Positions 27,960-37,516 are shown, counted from the first letter of the stretch. The stretch is 64,000 nt of DNA from Planctomycetota bacterium (GCA_023150555.1 JAKLKQ010000008.1:86778-150777); one strand, 5' to 3'. Notes: a model not told the origin generated them from the letters alone. Numbers and translations: made by a program.

Positions 27960-28939
27960 GCGTGCGCTTCCTCACGCTGACCCTCCATCCGGCCGTCGAC
28001 CGCGTCTTCGCGGCCGCGCGCGTGACCCCCGGCGCGATCCACGAGGCCGCGCTGCTGCGCGAAGTCCCCGCGGGCAAGGGCGTCAACACGGCGCGCTCGC
28101 TGCGCGGCATTCTCGCGAAGAAAAGCGCGCGGATCGACGCGGCGGTCTGGTGCGGGGCGGGGGAGCGCGCCTTCTTCGTCCGCGCGTTGAAGGCCGAGAA
28201 AATCGCCGCGCGGGTGCTGCCGCGTCCGGTGAAGACGCGCCTCTGCGTGACGGTGCTCGAAGATGGCGGCCGCGAGACGCACTTCAAGGGCGCGATGCCC
28301 AAGCCTTCGCGAGCCGAATGCGCCGCGCTGCTGAAGGGCCTCGCGCACGCGTTGCGCGGGGCTGGCGGGGTGATCGCCGTGTGCGGGTCGGCGCCGCCGG
28401 GCACACCGCCGCGCGTGCTGAGCGAAGTCCTGAACCGGCTTCGCGCGGCGAAGGCCACGCTGTTGGTCGATGCCAACGGCCCGCTGCTTTCGGCGGCGGG
28501 CCGGGCGGGCGTGGACGGCTTGAAGGGCAACGCGCGCGAGATCGCCGCGTGGCTGGGCCTGCGCGGTTCGTTCTCGCCGCGGAATTCGAAACACCGCGCG
28601 CGGCTGCTTGCGCGGCTCGGCGACTCAAGCGGGAAAGGCCCCCGGAGCGTGCTCGTGACGCTGGGCGCAACGGGCGCGTTCCTGGCCACGCGCGAAGGCT
28701 GTTGGCTGGCGCGCGCGCCGAAAGTCGCGAAGAAGCTCGTGCGCAGCAGCGTCGGCTGCGGCGACGCTGCGACCGCCGGCTGGATGCTGGCTTGCGCCGA
28801 GGCCCGAGCGCCGGCGCAGGCGTTGTGCCGCGCGGTGGCGGCGGGCTCGGCCAAGGTCTACAGCGCGGACCCCGGAGATACAAAAGGGGACCGCTTCGGC
28901 GAATGCCTTGGCGCGATCTGCGCCGTGAGGTTAGACTAG
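27956..28939 (+). CDS. PfkB-family carbohydrate kinase (1-phosphofructokinase-like)
   Basis: GTG start overlapping glcF stop; PAGKGVNTARSL, VGCGDAATAGWML. Confidence 0.85.
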   Translation: MSVRFLTLTLHPAVDRVFAAARVTPGAIHEAALLREVPAGKGVNTARSLRGILAKKSARIDAAVWCGAGERAFFVRALKAEKIAARVLPRPVKTRLCVTVLEDGGRETHFKGAMPKPSRAECAALLKGLAHALRGAGGVIAVCGSAPPGTPPRVLSEVLNRLRAAKATLLVDANGPLLSAAGRAGVDGLKGNAREIAAWLGLRGSFSPRNSKHRARLLARLGDSSGKGPRSVLVTLGATGAFLATREGCWLARAPKVAKKLVRSSVGCGDAATAGWMLACAEARAPAQALCRAVAAGSAKVYSADPGDTKGDRFGECLGAICAVRLD

Positions 28940-28993
28940 ATCGCTTTCGTGCACGGTTCGTCTCCGCACGCGAGCGCAGAAAGGCCTCCCTCC

Positions 28994-29878
28994 ATGTCCG
29001 AAAATCCCGTCACCGTGAAGACCATCGTGGATGCGCTGCGTTCCGCCGGCGTCGAACCCGGCGACACGCTGATGGTGCACAGCTCGCTGAAGAGCTTCGG
29101 CACGGTCGAGAACGGCCCCGAGACGGTCATCGACGCGGTGCTGGAAGCCGCGGGCCCGCAGGGCCACGTGGTGATGCCCACGCTGACGGCTTCGTACGCG
29201 GAGAAGACCGGCGGCCCGGTGGGGATCCCGTTCAACCCGGCCACGACGCCGTCGCGCGTGGGGCTGATCACCGACCGCTTCTGGCGCCGCGCGGGCGCCG
29301 TGCGCAGCGCGCACCCGACGCACAGCGTCACCTGCATCGGCCCGAAGGCGGCGGCGTGGATGGCCGGCCACGACAAGATGAGCACCTTCGGCATCGAAGG
29401 TCCGTACGCGAAGTACGTGAAGTCCGAAGGCTGCGGCCCGTGTAAAATCGTCTTCCTGGGCGTCGAGATGGTCTGCAACACGACGCTGCACGCCATCGAG
29501 GACTGGCTCGCGTTTCCGTACATGGCCACGTCGGTGGCGCTGGTCGAGAACCCCGACGGTTCCGTGCGCCGCCAGGAAGTGACCATGGCGCCGCTGGGCC
29601 ACCGCGGGTTCTATAAGGTCACCGACCGCCACCACCAGCTGATGGAAACGTCCGGCTTGGTGCGCCACGCCCGGGCGGGCTCGGCGGAGATTAGGGTGCT
29701 CCCCGCGCTGGGGTGCATCGGCGAGACCCTGCGCCTGGAACTGGAGCGCCCCGGCATCCTCTTGTGCGAACGTCCCGATTGTGAATTCTGTACTGAAGGT
29801 AGGGCCCGGATCGTGTCGATACAGCCGGAGGTCCGCGCGCGCGCGAAGCAAATTCGCGACCGCGGTCTGAGTGCTTGA
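28994..29878 (+). CDS. AAC(3)/YokD-family N-acetyltransferase-like protein
   Basis: DTLMVHSSLKSFG, HVVMPTLTASY, HPTHSVTCIGP, VFLGV. Confidence 0.82.
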   Translation: MSENPVTVKTIVDALRSAGVEPGDTLMVHSSLKSFGTVENGPETVIDAVLEAAGPQGHVVMPTLTASYAEKTGGPVGIPFNPATTPSRVGLITDRFWRRAGAVRSAHPTHSVTCIGPKAAAWMAGHDKMSTFGIEGPYAKYVKSEGCGPCKIVFLGVEMVCNTTLHAIEDWLAFPYMATSVALVENPDGSVRRQEVTMAPLGHRGFYKVTDRHHQLMETSGLVRHARAGSAEIRVLPALGCIGETLRLELERPGILLCERPDCEFCTEGRARIVSIQPEVRARAKQIRDRGLSA

Positions 29879-29996
29879 GGCAAGAACAGATCCGGGCGGT
29901 TCGGCCAGCGTGACCTTCCGCCCATCCAGGTAAAGGTGGCAGCGCTCGACTCCTCGGGGATCGGGGACGGCTGCCAGGCAGAGGGGAGGCTGCGTC

Positions 29997-30782
29997 ATGT
30001 TTTCAGCGAAATGGGCAGGAAAGGTAGTGCTCGCGAGCGGCGTGCTCGCGTTGATGGCGGGCTGCGGCGACAAGGACCGGATGGCCCGCGCGATTCAGTC
30101 GAAGGACGAAATGATCCGTCGGCAGAACGAAGAGCTGGCGGAGCGCAAGCAGCGCGAAGATACGCTGCTGACAGCAAACGAAGGCCTGCGCGACCAGAAC
30201 ACGAAGATGGCTGAGAACAGCCGCGCCCAGACCCAGCAGTTGGCTGCGACCAACAGCGCGCTGAACGACCTGCGCAGCCAGATGGCCTCGCTGCAGGGCA
30301 AGCTGGAGACCTCCCAAAAGGGCGAAGTGACCGTCCAAGACTCCGGTTACGGCAAGGAGCCCGGCGCGATCACCATCCGCGTGGCGAACTCGGTGCTCTT
30401 CGACAGCGGCCAGGCGACGCTGAAGCCCCAGGCCTACGAGACGCTCGACAAGGTCGCCGCCGAACTGAACGGCAAGTTCAACGCGAACTACATCCGCGTC
30501 GAAGGCCACACCGACCGCACCCCGATCGTGCGCAACAAGGACAAGTACGCCGACAACATGCAGCTCAGCCAGGCCCGCGCCAAGGCCGTCTTCGACTACC
30601 TGACGGGCAAGGGCAAGGTCAGCTCGGGCCGCATGTACACCGCCGGCTTCAGCTACAACCAGCCGGTCGTTTCGCCCGAGAAGACCAAGGCCGACCAGGC
30701 CAAGAACCGCCGCGTGGACATCGTCATCCTGCCCACGAACGTCAAGGTCGTGAAGGAACACCTGGCCGCCAACGGCCGCTAA
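29997..30782 (+). CDS. OmpA-family lipoprotein
   Basis: Lipobox LMAGC, coiled coil, OmpA C-domain VRVEGHTDRTPI-like (IRVEGHTDRTPIV...LSQARAKAVFDYL). Confidence 0.92.
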   Translation: MFSAKWAGKVVLASGVLALMAGCGDKDRMARAIQSKDEMIRRQNEELAERKQREDTLLTANEGLRDQNTKMAENSRAQTQQLAATNSALNDLRSQMASLQGKLETSQKGEVTVQDSGYGKEPGAITIRVANSVLFDSGQATLKPQAYETLDKVAAELNGKFNANYIRVEGHTDRTPIVRNKDKYADNMQLSQARAKAVFDYLTGKGKVSSGRMYTAGFSYNQPVVSPEKTKADQAKNRRVDIVILPTNVKVVKEHLAANGR

Positions 30783-30812
30783 GCCGCCTCCTTTAATAGC
30801 CATCGCAGGACG

Positions 30813-30840
30813 GGGCCCCGGAAACGGGGCCCTTTCTTTT
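30813..30840 (+). terminator. Rho-independent terminator after OmpA lipoprotein
   Basis: GGGCCCCG-GAAA-CGGGGCCC-TTTCTTTT. Confidence 0.9.
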
Positions 30841-30843
30841 GGC

Positions 30844-31125
30844 CCTAGCAGTCCGTTGAAAAAGGGCCCGGCCGCGCAGCCTTGGATTGTGATTCAGACC
30901 AAGGCGCGCGCAGTCGAGGCGTATCGAGAAGATACGCCGCAGCGATGCGCAACGCAGGGCCGGGTCGCAAGACAAGGCTGCGCAGAGGGTTGCGAGTCTT
31001 TTCGTCCGGAACTTCGTTCCGCTACGCTCGCCGTAGTTTCCAGCTACGGCTCCGCTTCGCGGGCCTCGTTCAGGTCGAAAATCCCTCGCAACGTGGCCTG
31101 GCCCCTTTTTCAACGGGCTGCTAGG
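30844..31125. mobile_element. MITE-like non-autonomous element
   Basis: 23-bp TIRs CCTAGCAGTCCGTTGAAAAAGGG / (rc) CCTAGCAGCCCGTTGAAAAAGGG, one mismatch; no credible internal ORF; internal hairpins. Confidence 0.82.
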
Positions 31126-32638
31126 CGGTCGGGGTCTTCGCCTCGGCCGCGGGCCGGACGTCCGCAGGCAGGGATGGCGCAGAGGGCTTCGGCTGGGGCG
31201 CCTGTGCCTGGAACCGGGACTCACGGGCGGCGAAGTACCTGCGGTCGCTCCACAGGCTTGCGACAAGCGCCAGCAACAGGCCCATCGCGACCCAGGTGTC
31301 CACAAGCCCAAAGACGCCCCAGGCGGTCTCCTCGCGGCGGCGCTCCCAGACGCGTATACGCTGCTGAACATCGGTCGAGTAGATGCGGCGGCCGTTGGCG
31401 GTGAACTGGATCTCTTCGTCGCTGGAAATCGTTAGGTCGGTGCCGAGCGAGTCCAGGATCTCGCCGGTTTGCGCGGACTTGACCAACGCCTCCCAATTTG
31501 AATTTCCCGTGCTTACGAAGCGCTCCATGTCCGGGTCCACCGCGCCTCCGAAGTTGGCCAAGGTGGCGGCGCTGGGCAGGCGGTCGCCCGTGGCCAGATC
31601 CCAGAAGCTCAGCTCCGTAAACGATCCGTCGGGCTTTCTTGCGCACATGGTCAGACGGTTCGCATTGGCGGCGAGATCGATGTAGACGGCGTTGTGCGGG
31701 CTGGTAGCCAGGCGGCACTTCGCTTCGAGCGTATCCGCGTCGAGGATCTCGATGTCGTCGTTCGGGCCGGCGACGACCCAGACCTTGGCCGGTTCGCGGT
31801 CAAAGGGCACATGCATGCCTTTGGCGGGCTGATACATGGAGTTGCCCAGAAACTTGGGCGTGGACCGGATGGCGCGGGTCGCCGCGTCCACGATCGCGCC
31901 GGGCTTGCCGTCTGGGCCTCGCACGCCGATGCAGGTGCCCTTCGCGGACACCTGCACACCGAGCATGCCCAGGGGTATGGGTTCGGCCTTGACCGTGAGT
32001 TCGGCCAATGGCGCGCCGGCGGCCAGCGGCTGAATCCCGAGCGTGCCGTCCCCGAACAGGACCAGGACCTCGTCCCGTCCAGGCAGGAACCATAGGTTGG
32101 TGGCCGGGCGGTCCTTGTAGCTGAAGGTGGATTGGCATTCCCCCGTATTCGCACAGATGACACGCAATGCGTTCTTCTCGAGCGTCACCAGGCGGCCGCC
32201 GTCCAGGAAGAAGACGTCCAACAGGTAGTCCTCGACCCCCTGCAACTGCGCCAACTCACGTTGCGCGGGGACATCCCACACCGCCGCGCGGCGGCTCTGC
32301 GTCTGGAACACGGCCCGGGTCCTGTCCGGTTCGAACCAATAGCTGTAGAGGGACGTGTCGCCTTTTCCCGTGAGCATCGGCCTGGCCGCGTCGAGGTCCC
32401 AAACTTGAAAGAGCGTGCCGCCGTAGGCGTACGCGACCAGGCCGTCGCCATGGGAACTGGAGCCGGACCAATCCTGGCCCTCAAGTGTTTCTGGAACCTG
32501 TGCTTCGCGGACGAGCACCCAGGGCTTCCAGTGGTACCAAGTCGTCCAGGCCGCGCCGCTGAAGACGGCCAGCAGGACCAGCGATCGCAGCGAGATTCGG
32601 GGCCAGCGAAACCGCCGGCGTTTCGTCTGCTCTTCCAT
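31121..32638 (-). CDS. membrane-anchored WD40/beta-propeller-like protein
   Basis: N- and C-terminal TM; repeated VWDLDAARP, VWDVPAQREL, FWDLATGD blades. Confidence 0.72.
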   Translation of the reverse strand: MEEQTKRRRFRWPRISLRSLVLLAVFSGAAWTTWYHWKPWVLVREAQVPETLEGQDWSGSSSHGDGLVAYAYGGTLFQVWDLDAARPMLTGKGDTSLYSYWFEPDRTRAVFQTQSRRAAVWDVPAQRELAQLQGVEDYLLDVFFLDGGRLVTLEKNALRVICANTGECQSTFSYKDRPATNLWFLPGRDEVLVLFGDGTLGIQPLAAGAPLAELTVKAEPIPLGMLGVQVSAKGTCIGVRGPDGKPGAIVDAATRAIRSTPKFLGNSMYQPAKGMHVPFDREPAKVWVVAGPNDDIEILDADTLEAKCRLATSPHNAVYIDLAANANRLTMCARKPDGSFTELSFWDLATGDRLPSAATLANFGGAVDPDMERFVSTGNSNWEALVKSAQTGEILDSLGTDLTISSDEEIQFTANGRRIYSTDVQQRIRVWERRREETAWGVFGLVDTWVAMGLLLALVASLWSDRRYFAARESRFQAQAPQPKPSAPSLPADVRPAAEAKTPTA

Positions 32639-32845
32639 AAGGTTTCACCCCGAGCTTGCGGTTGTTACACCTTGGACGGGGGCCCGGCGGAGATGTGACC
32701 GGATTCCAGACCGCTTCCTTTCTGTTTTTAGCCTTCACCCTTTACTCTTCACGCTTCAGCGGTCCCCGCTTTCCCTTTGCGCCGCCCGCGCATCCGGCTA
32801 GCATGCTTCCTTTCACCAATCAACCCTGGGCGGGGTATCCATCGG

Positions 32846-33898
32846 ATGGGCAAGGCCACCGGCATCGTTTTCACCATTCTGCTGGCCGCGGTGCTCTTCT
32901 GGCTGCTCAGCAGCCGCCCCGCCGTGGCGCCCACGCCGGAAGACGCCGGCAAGACGCCCGCGCAGGGCACGGCGCCCAAGAAGGACTTCAAGGTCGCGCT
33001 CGTCACCAAGGGCGAGGTCAACGACGGCGGCTGGTTCCAGAACGCCTACAACGGCCTGCAGCGCATCGGGAAGGACCTGGGCGCCGAGGTCAAGAACTCG
33101 GTCCGCAAGGACGACAAGAGCGCCTTCGAACAGTTCGCGACGTACGGCGCCGAGGGCCAGGACCTGGTGATCGGGCACGCCAGCGAGTGGTTCGACCCGA
33201 AGCTGGTCGAGCAGATGTCGAAGTTCCCCCAAACGCAGGTCTTTATCTCCGGCAGCGAGAAGCCCGCCGAGGGCAACGTCTGCGGCATCCGCTTCGTGCT
33301 CGAGGACGCCTGCTACGTGCTGGGCTTCGTGGCGGGCTCGATGAGCAAGTCCGGCGTGCTGGGCTGCGTGGGGCCGGTGAAGCTGTCGGTGATCGAGAGC
33401 ACCTTCCACGCCTTCGAGGCCGGGGCCAGGCGCGCCCGCAAGGACGTCGTCGTGCGCGTCGTCTGGACGGACTCGTGGGACGACGTCGCCCGCGCCAAGG
33501 AACAGACCCTGGCGCTGATCGCCGAGAAGGCCGATTTCATCTTCCACAACGCCAACAACGGCGCGCCCGGCGTCTTCCAGGCCGTGCACGAACACAAGGA
33601 CCAGGGCGTGCTCGCCTTCGGCGCCAACGACGACCAGGCCGCCATGGACCCCGAAGTGGTCCTGGCCAGCGCGGTGCTGGACATCCCCGCCGTCTTCGTG
33701 AAGTTCGCCCGGGAAGTGCGCGACGGCACCTTCGACAAGCAGACGAAGACCGCCGGCATGCCCGAAGGCACCGTGCGGGTGGCCTACAATCCGGCCATCG
33801 AGAAGCGCATCCCCGCCGACGTGCGGGAGAAGGCCGACCGGCTGGCCGAAGAGATCGCCGCCGGCACCGTCAAGGCCGACCGGCTGCAGGCGAAATAG
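32846..33898 (+). CDS. BMP/Med-family ABC transporter substrate-binding protein
   Basis: VALVTKGEVNDGGWFQNAYNGLQRI, VIGHASEWFD, WTDSWDD. Confidence 0.88.
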   Translation: MGKATGIVFTILLAAVLFWLLSSRPAVAPTPEDAGKTPAQGTAPKKDFKVALVTKGEVNDGGWFQNAYNGLQRIGKDLGAEVKNSVRKDDKSAFEQFATYGAEGQDLVIGHASEWFDPKLVEQMSKFPQTQVFISGSEKPAEGNVCGIRFVLEDACYVLGFVAGSMSKSGVLGCVGPVKLSVIESTFHAFEAGARRARKDVVVRVVWTDSWDDVARAKEQTLALIAEKADFIFHNANNGAPGVFQAVHEHKDQGVLAFGANDDQAAMDPEVVLASAVLDIPAVFVKFAREVRDGTFDKQTKTAGMPEGTVRVAYNPAIEKRIPADVREKADRLAEEIAAGTVKADRLQAK

Positions 33899-33914
33899 GA
33901 GCGCGACGCGGCTA

Positions 33915-34634
33915 ATGTCTTCGCTGCTGAACTTCGTCACCGTGATCTGCCAGGGCTCGGACGACGAGCGCGTGCCCCAGCCCAGCGCCTCGGGCAGCGG
34001 CCGCCACGACCTGCACGTCGTCGACGTGATGAGCGCCGGCGAGATCGGCCCCGCCGTGGCCAAGGCGAAGCAGGCGGTGCTGCTGCTGTACGGGCTGAAG
34101 GAGGACGCCGCGCAGGCCCTGCGCGCGCTGCGCGCCGACAAGGCCCACGCCAACCTGCCCGCCTTCGTCGCGGTGCCCGGCACGGAGATCGACGAACGGC
34201 TGCTGAAGCACGCCGAAGAACTGAAGTTCGACCTGCTGCCGCTGCCCATGCCCGCCGCGCCGTTCTGGGCCATGCTGCGCGAGGCCGGGCGCCGCCACAA
34301 AGCCGGCGTCGCGTTGCCGCGCGTCAACCGCCGACGGCACTACCGCGCGCGGCTGTCGGTGCAGGCGTTCTGCCTGATCGAGTCCCAGACCGTGGACATC
34401 GGCGCCGGCGGCATCCACATCCAGAGCAACCACGCGTACGCAGTGGGCGAGTCCACCTACATCGACGTGCCGGCCCTGCGCGAGACGCTCGGCGGGCCCG
34501 TCGAAGTGAAGGTGGTGAAGGTCGAGGCGCTGAAGGGCGGGGGCTTCAAGTACGGCATCCGCGCCCAGTTCGTGAACCTCGCGCCCCAGATCGCCGAACG
34601 CCTCGCCCGCGCGCTCTCCGTCCTCGAGCGCTGA
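33915..34634 (+). CDS. PilZ-domain protein
   Basis: RRRHYRARLSVQAF ... TVDIGAGGIHI ... PilZ signature. Confidence 0.82.
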   Translation: MSSLLNFVTVICQGSDDERVPQPSASGSGRHDLHVVDVMSAGEIGPAVAKAKQAVLLLYGLKEDAAQALRALRADKAHANLPAFVAVPGTEIDERLLKHAEELKFDLLPLPMPAAPFWAMLREAGRRHKAGVALPRVNRRRHYRARLSVQAFCLIESQTVDIGAGGIHIQSNHAYAVGESTYIDVPALRETLGGPVEVKVVKVEALKGGGFKYGIRAQFVNLAPQIAERLARALSVLER

Positions 34635-34706
34635 GTTTTCGCTTTGCCTCGAAGGCCACCAAGCACACGAAGAACGGATTTCCGTCAACGTTTCGCCTTG
34701 CAATAC

Positions 34707-34997
34707 GCGCCAGCGCGTGGCGCGGGTTGCCAACCCGCGCATAGGTGGCGCAAAACCGCGCACATATGCTGTCTCCCGTAATGCAAAGCGGCAGCCGCGA
34801 AAAATGCACGCCTGAAAGGCGCGCTGAATGTAGCCGGGGGCAACGCCCCTGGAATAGGGCCGGTTAGAGTCGTAGGCCTCAACGGGCCGAATTAATCCGC
34901 CCTTTCAGGGCTCAAATTCGCGTAGACCGGAATCCAGTGGCGCCGCCCGCCTCTGGCGGGCTCTGCCCCTGGCCGCATCTACCTCGCCCTTCGGGCG
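34707..34997. repeat. hairpin-rich intergenic REP-like cluster
   Basis: Perfect hairpins: GCGCGGGTT-GCC-AACCCGCGC, GGGGC-AAC-GCCCC, GCCCGCC-TCT-GGCGGGC, CGCCC-TTC-GGGCG. Confidence 0.75.
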
Positions 34998-35051
34998 GAA
35001 AAGCGCTCTGGCTACTCGCTCTTTTCCTTGCCTTCGTCCGCAGCGGCCAGT

Positions 35052-35360
35052 TCATTCGCCTTCTCGGCGCTCGCCTTCACCCGCTTCGAGTTGGGACCGC
35101 GTCGGCCCGAGCCAGAGATAGAGGATCCGGAAGGCGGCAAGCACCGCGGCGAGGACCAGGACAACGTTTCGCTCCCTGATCGCATGGAGGAAAGCGGGGA
35201 GGGCGATGCACGCGAGGCCAAGGAGGACGAAGAGCAGAAGCCCGTCCCGACCGTCGCGGTTATCCGCCGGGATGCCGTTCCTCCTTCCCCGGAGCGCAGG
35301 CTTCCTCCGGCGAATCCAGTCGAGCGCGCCGGCCCGCAAGATACTCCGCAAAACTTCCAA
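35052..35360 (-). CDS. small hydrophobic hypothetical protein
   Basis: Two TM-like segments; overlaps upstream ORF by about 100 bp, start uncertain. Confidence 0.35.
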   Translation of the reverse strand: MEVLRSILRAGALDWIRRRKPALRGRRNGIPADNRDGRDGLLLFVLLGLACIALPAFLHAIRERNVVLVLAAVLAAFRILYLWLGPTRSQLEAGEGERREGE

Positions 35361-35931
35361 CCCAATAGGTAAAGACGGCCACCATCACCATATTCCAGAA
35401 GAAGCGCATGGGGAAGAAGTGGGAAGCGCCGGCGATGGCCCCTTCGCCATGGTAGCTGGAAACCCAATAGGGCAGCGGGAAGCCCATGCTGGTGCCGCCG
35501 GATTCGAAGGGCATGACCGGATCGCCCGCCTGTCGGGTAAGGAGCAGGTTGAAGCCCAGGAGGATGGATGCAGCCAGGAACATGACGAACACGGCCGGAA
35601 GACCGAAGCGGCGCCGGAGGTCGTTCTTGAACATTTCGCTGAGCGCGCCGCAGAGGAAAAGCGCAAGAGCAGCGAAGCAGAGGTCGAACGCGAGCTTCAG
35701 CATGAAGGCGGCTGGCGATGCCGTCCGGTCAGTGCGGTAGAAGATGGCAGGAAACCCGTACCCTGAAGCCTCGGAGATATTCTGCACCCAGGACGCGGGG
35801 GTCATTTGCTGCGTTACCTGCGTATGCTCAGTCAAATTATTCTGTAAAAGTGCCACGCAAATGAGAAAGAGGACCAGCCATGTGCGGGCCTTCAGACGCC
35901 GCCTCGCCGGTTCTAGATGGTGTTCCGTCAT
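35260..35931 (-). CDS. integral membrane hypothetical protein
   Basis: Several hydrophobic segments; 223 aa. Confidence 0.6.
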   Translation of the reverse strand: MTEHHLEPARRRLKARTWLVLFLICVALLQNNLTEHTQVTQQMTPASWVQNISEASGYGFPAIFYRTDRTASPAAFMLKLAFDLCFAALALFLCGALSEMFKNDLRRRFGLPAVFVMFLAASILLGFNLLLTRQAGDPVMPFESGGTSMGFPLPYWVSSYHGEGAIAGASHFFPMRFFWNMVMVAVFTYWVGSFAEYLAGRRARLDSPEEACAPGKEERHPGG

Positions 35932-37091
35932 CTTGAGCCCTGTGCTTGCATGGTGGCTCTGGCATGGAGTTTTCGGGGGGAACCATACGCCTGCTCGCGC
36001 TTGCCTTCGCCTTCATCCGGCGCGTCTTCGGCCTTCTCTTTTTCCCTTTCCTTCTCCTTCGCGGCGTTTACCTGCGCCCATTGCAGGGCGCCGGCGGCCT
36101 GTTCCGCTTCGAGTTCCGTGAGCGGCGTGCGGGCGAAGGAGCGCAGCAGGTCCTGCGCTTCGTCCGTGCCGATCCGCGCCAGGACGACGATCGCAACTTG
36201 GCGCTGGAACTCGAAGAGTTCGCGCAGCGCGCGGGCTCGCGCGGCCAGGCGCGTGCGGGTCTCGCCGGGTTCCATCTCCACCGCCGTACGGACGATTTCC
36301 CAATAGGCGGCCAGGCCGAAGCCGTCAACGCTGCGCAGCGCCTGCGCCACGTCGTGGTCTTCGCGGAGGTCGTCGAGGTTCTTGCGGATCAATGCGCCCG
36401 CGCGCCCCGTCGCGGGAAGGAAGGTTTGCCGGATGTAGGCCACGGTATCGGCCTTGTTCTCTTCGCGCGTGAGGTGGCCGACCAGCAGCCAGCAGGCCTC
36501 CGGCGGACGCCCGGCGATCCAGCTCCAGACGTCGGCTTGCGGCATCCTGGCCAAGCCGGTTTGGGTGCGGAGCAGCGTCTCCACCTCCGCATATTTGCTG
36601 TCCAAGTCGGCCTTCTTCTTTTCCGCATCGGCGGTCAGGCCCGGCAGCGCATTAACGCTCCGGTTGAACTCAGCCTCAAGCGCCTGGGCATCGGCGGACG
36701 CCGCGGCGTTCTTGCCGCGGACTGCCTTTAAGCGTGTATTCATCGACTTGATGCTGTACTGCGCCTCGGCCAGCGCGCGATGCGCGGCCTCGTAGGTCAG
36801 GCTCGCTCCTTCGATCCCATCGGACAGCTTGTGGAGGTCTTCGTGGAGCTTCTTGATTTCCACGCCATGGAGCATCGGAAAATTCGCCGAGCTCAGGCTG
36901 ATCCCAATGGGACCGAAGAATTCCTTCCGGCACAAGCGGGCGTCCAGCCGTTCGAAAACGTCGCTTTCGCGCGTGGCCGCCCGCACACTCGGCGCGCCCG
37001 CCGCCGCGGCGAGGAGTATGAGGGCCACCACGCTGAAGATGCCAGGCGCGGCGTTGCCTGCGCGGGTACGTGTGGGGGCCGTGGTCGCCAT
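35928..37091 (-). CDS. secreted/coiled-coil hypothetical protein
   Basis: N-terminal signal-like segment, central coiled coil, ATGA overlap with downstream gene. Confidence 0.65.
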   Translation of the reverse strand: MATTAPTRTRAGNAAPGIFSVVALILLAAAAGAPSVRAATRESDVFERLDARLCRKEFFGPIGISLSSANFPMLHGVEIKKLHEDLHKLSDGIEGASLTYEAAHRALAEAQYSIKSMNTRLKAVRGKNAAASADAQALEAEFNRSVNALPGLTADAEKKKADLDSKYAEVETLLRTQTGLARMPQADVWSWIAGRPPEACWLLVGHLTREENKADTVAYIRQTFLPATGRAGALIRKNLDDLREDHDVAQALRSVDGFGLAAYWEIVRTAVEMEPGETRTRLAARARALRELFEFQRQVAIVVLARIGTDEAQDLLRSFARTPLTELEAEQAAGALQWAQVNAAKEKEREKEKAEDAPDEGEGKREQAYGSPRKLHARATMQAQGSR

Positions 37092-37188
37092 CCTTTTATT
37101 TTACCCCATTCCGGGTTGGCGAGCGATAGGGCGGGGCGCACGTGGCGGGTTGGCGATCCGCTGTTGCACGCGCGGTTTCACGGCCGTT

Positions 37189-37516
37189 TTTCCTTTTGCT
37201 GTTTTTCAGTTTTTTTGGTTCTTGCCGTTTTCCGATTGCCGTTTTCCGAACCTCGCCGCCAACCCTTTTGCCCGGATACCGGTCCCCGGAAATACGCAAT
37301 GCGTATATTGCACCTGGGGCAGCACGTCGAGCAACGTAACACATCCACCAGGTGCAGATTTCACGTAAGTCCTTATTCGCCGTAAAACGCACCATGTTAG
37401 AAGCGAAATTAAATCGATACAAATCGCCATGTGCACTCCAGCACGTCGCGCAGCACGTTGCGCAGCACGTTGCGGCTCGCGAAATTTCGCGACCAACTCG
37501 CGAAATCTCGCGACTT
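37189..37516. repeat. modular intergenic repeat, copy B
   Basis: Same three modules in same order and orientation as 9734-10066. Confidence 0.85.
37439..37474. repeat. three 12-bp tandem repeats
   Basis: CAGCACGTCGCG CAGCACGTTGCG CAGCACGTTGCG. Confidence 0.92.

Noticed and set aside
30856-31404. 182-aa ORF inside the MITE-like element
   Set aside because: No transposase motifs; sequence is dominated by inverted repeats and extends into the antisense of the neighbouring gene.
34640-34680. Copy of the CCACCAAG/CACAGAG-type repeat
   Set aside because: Only a short degenerate match (GGCCACCAAGCACACGAAGAAC); too little to call.
37439-37474. Possible CRISPR array
   Set aside because: Three contiguous 12-bp units with no spacers and no cas genes in the window.
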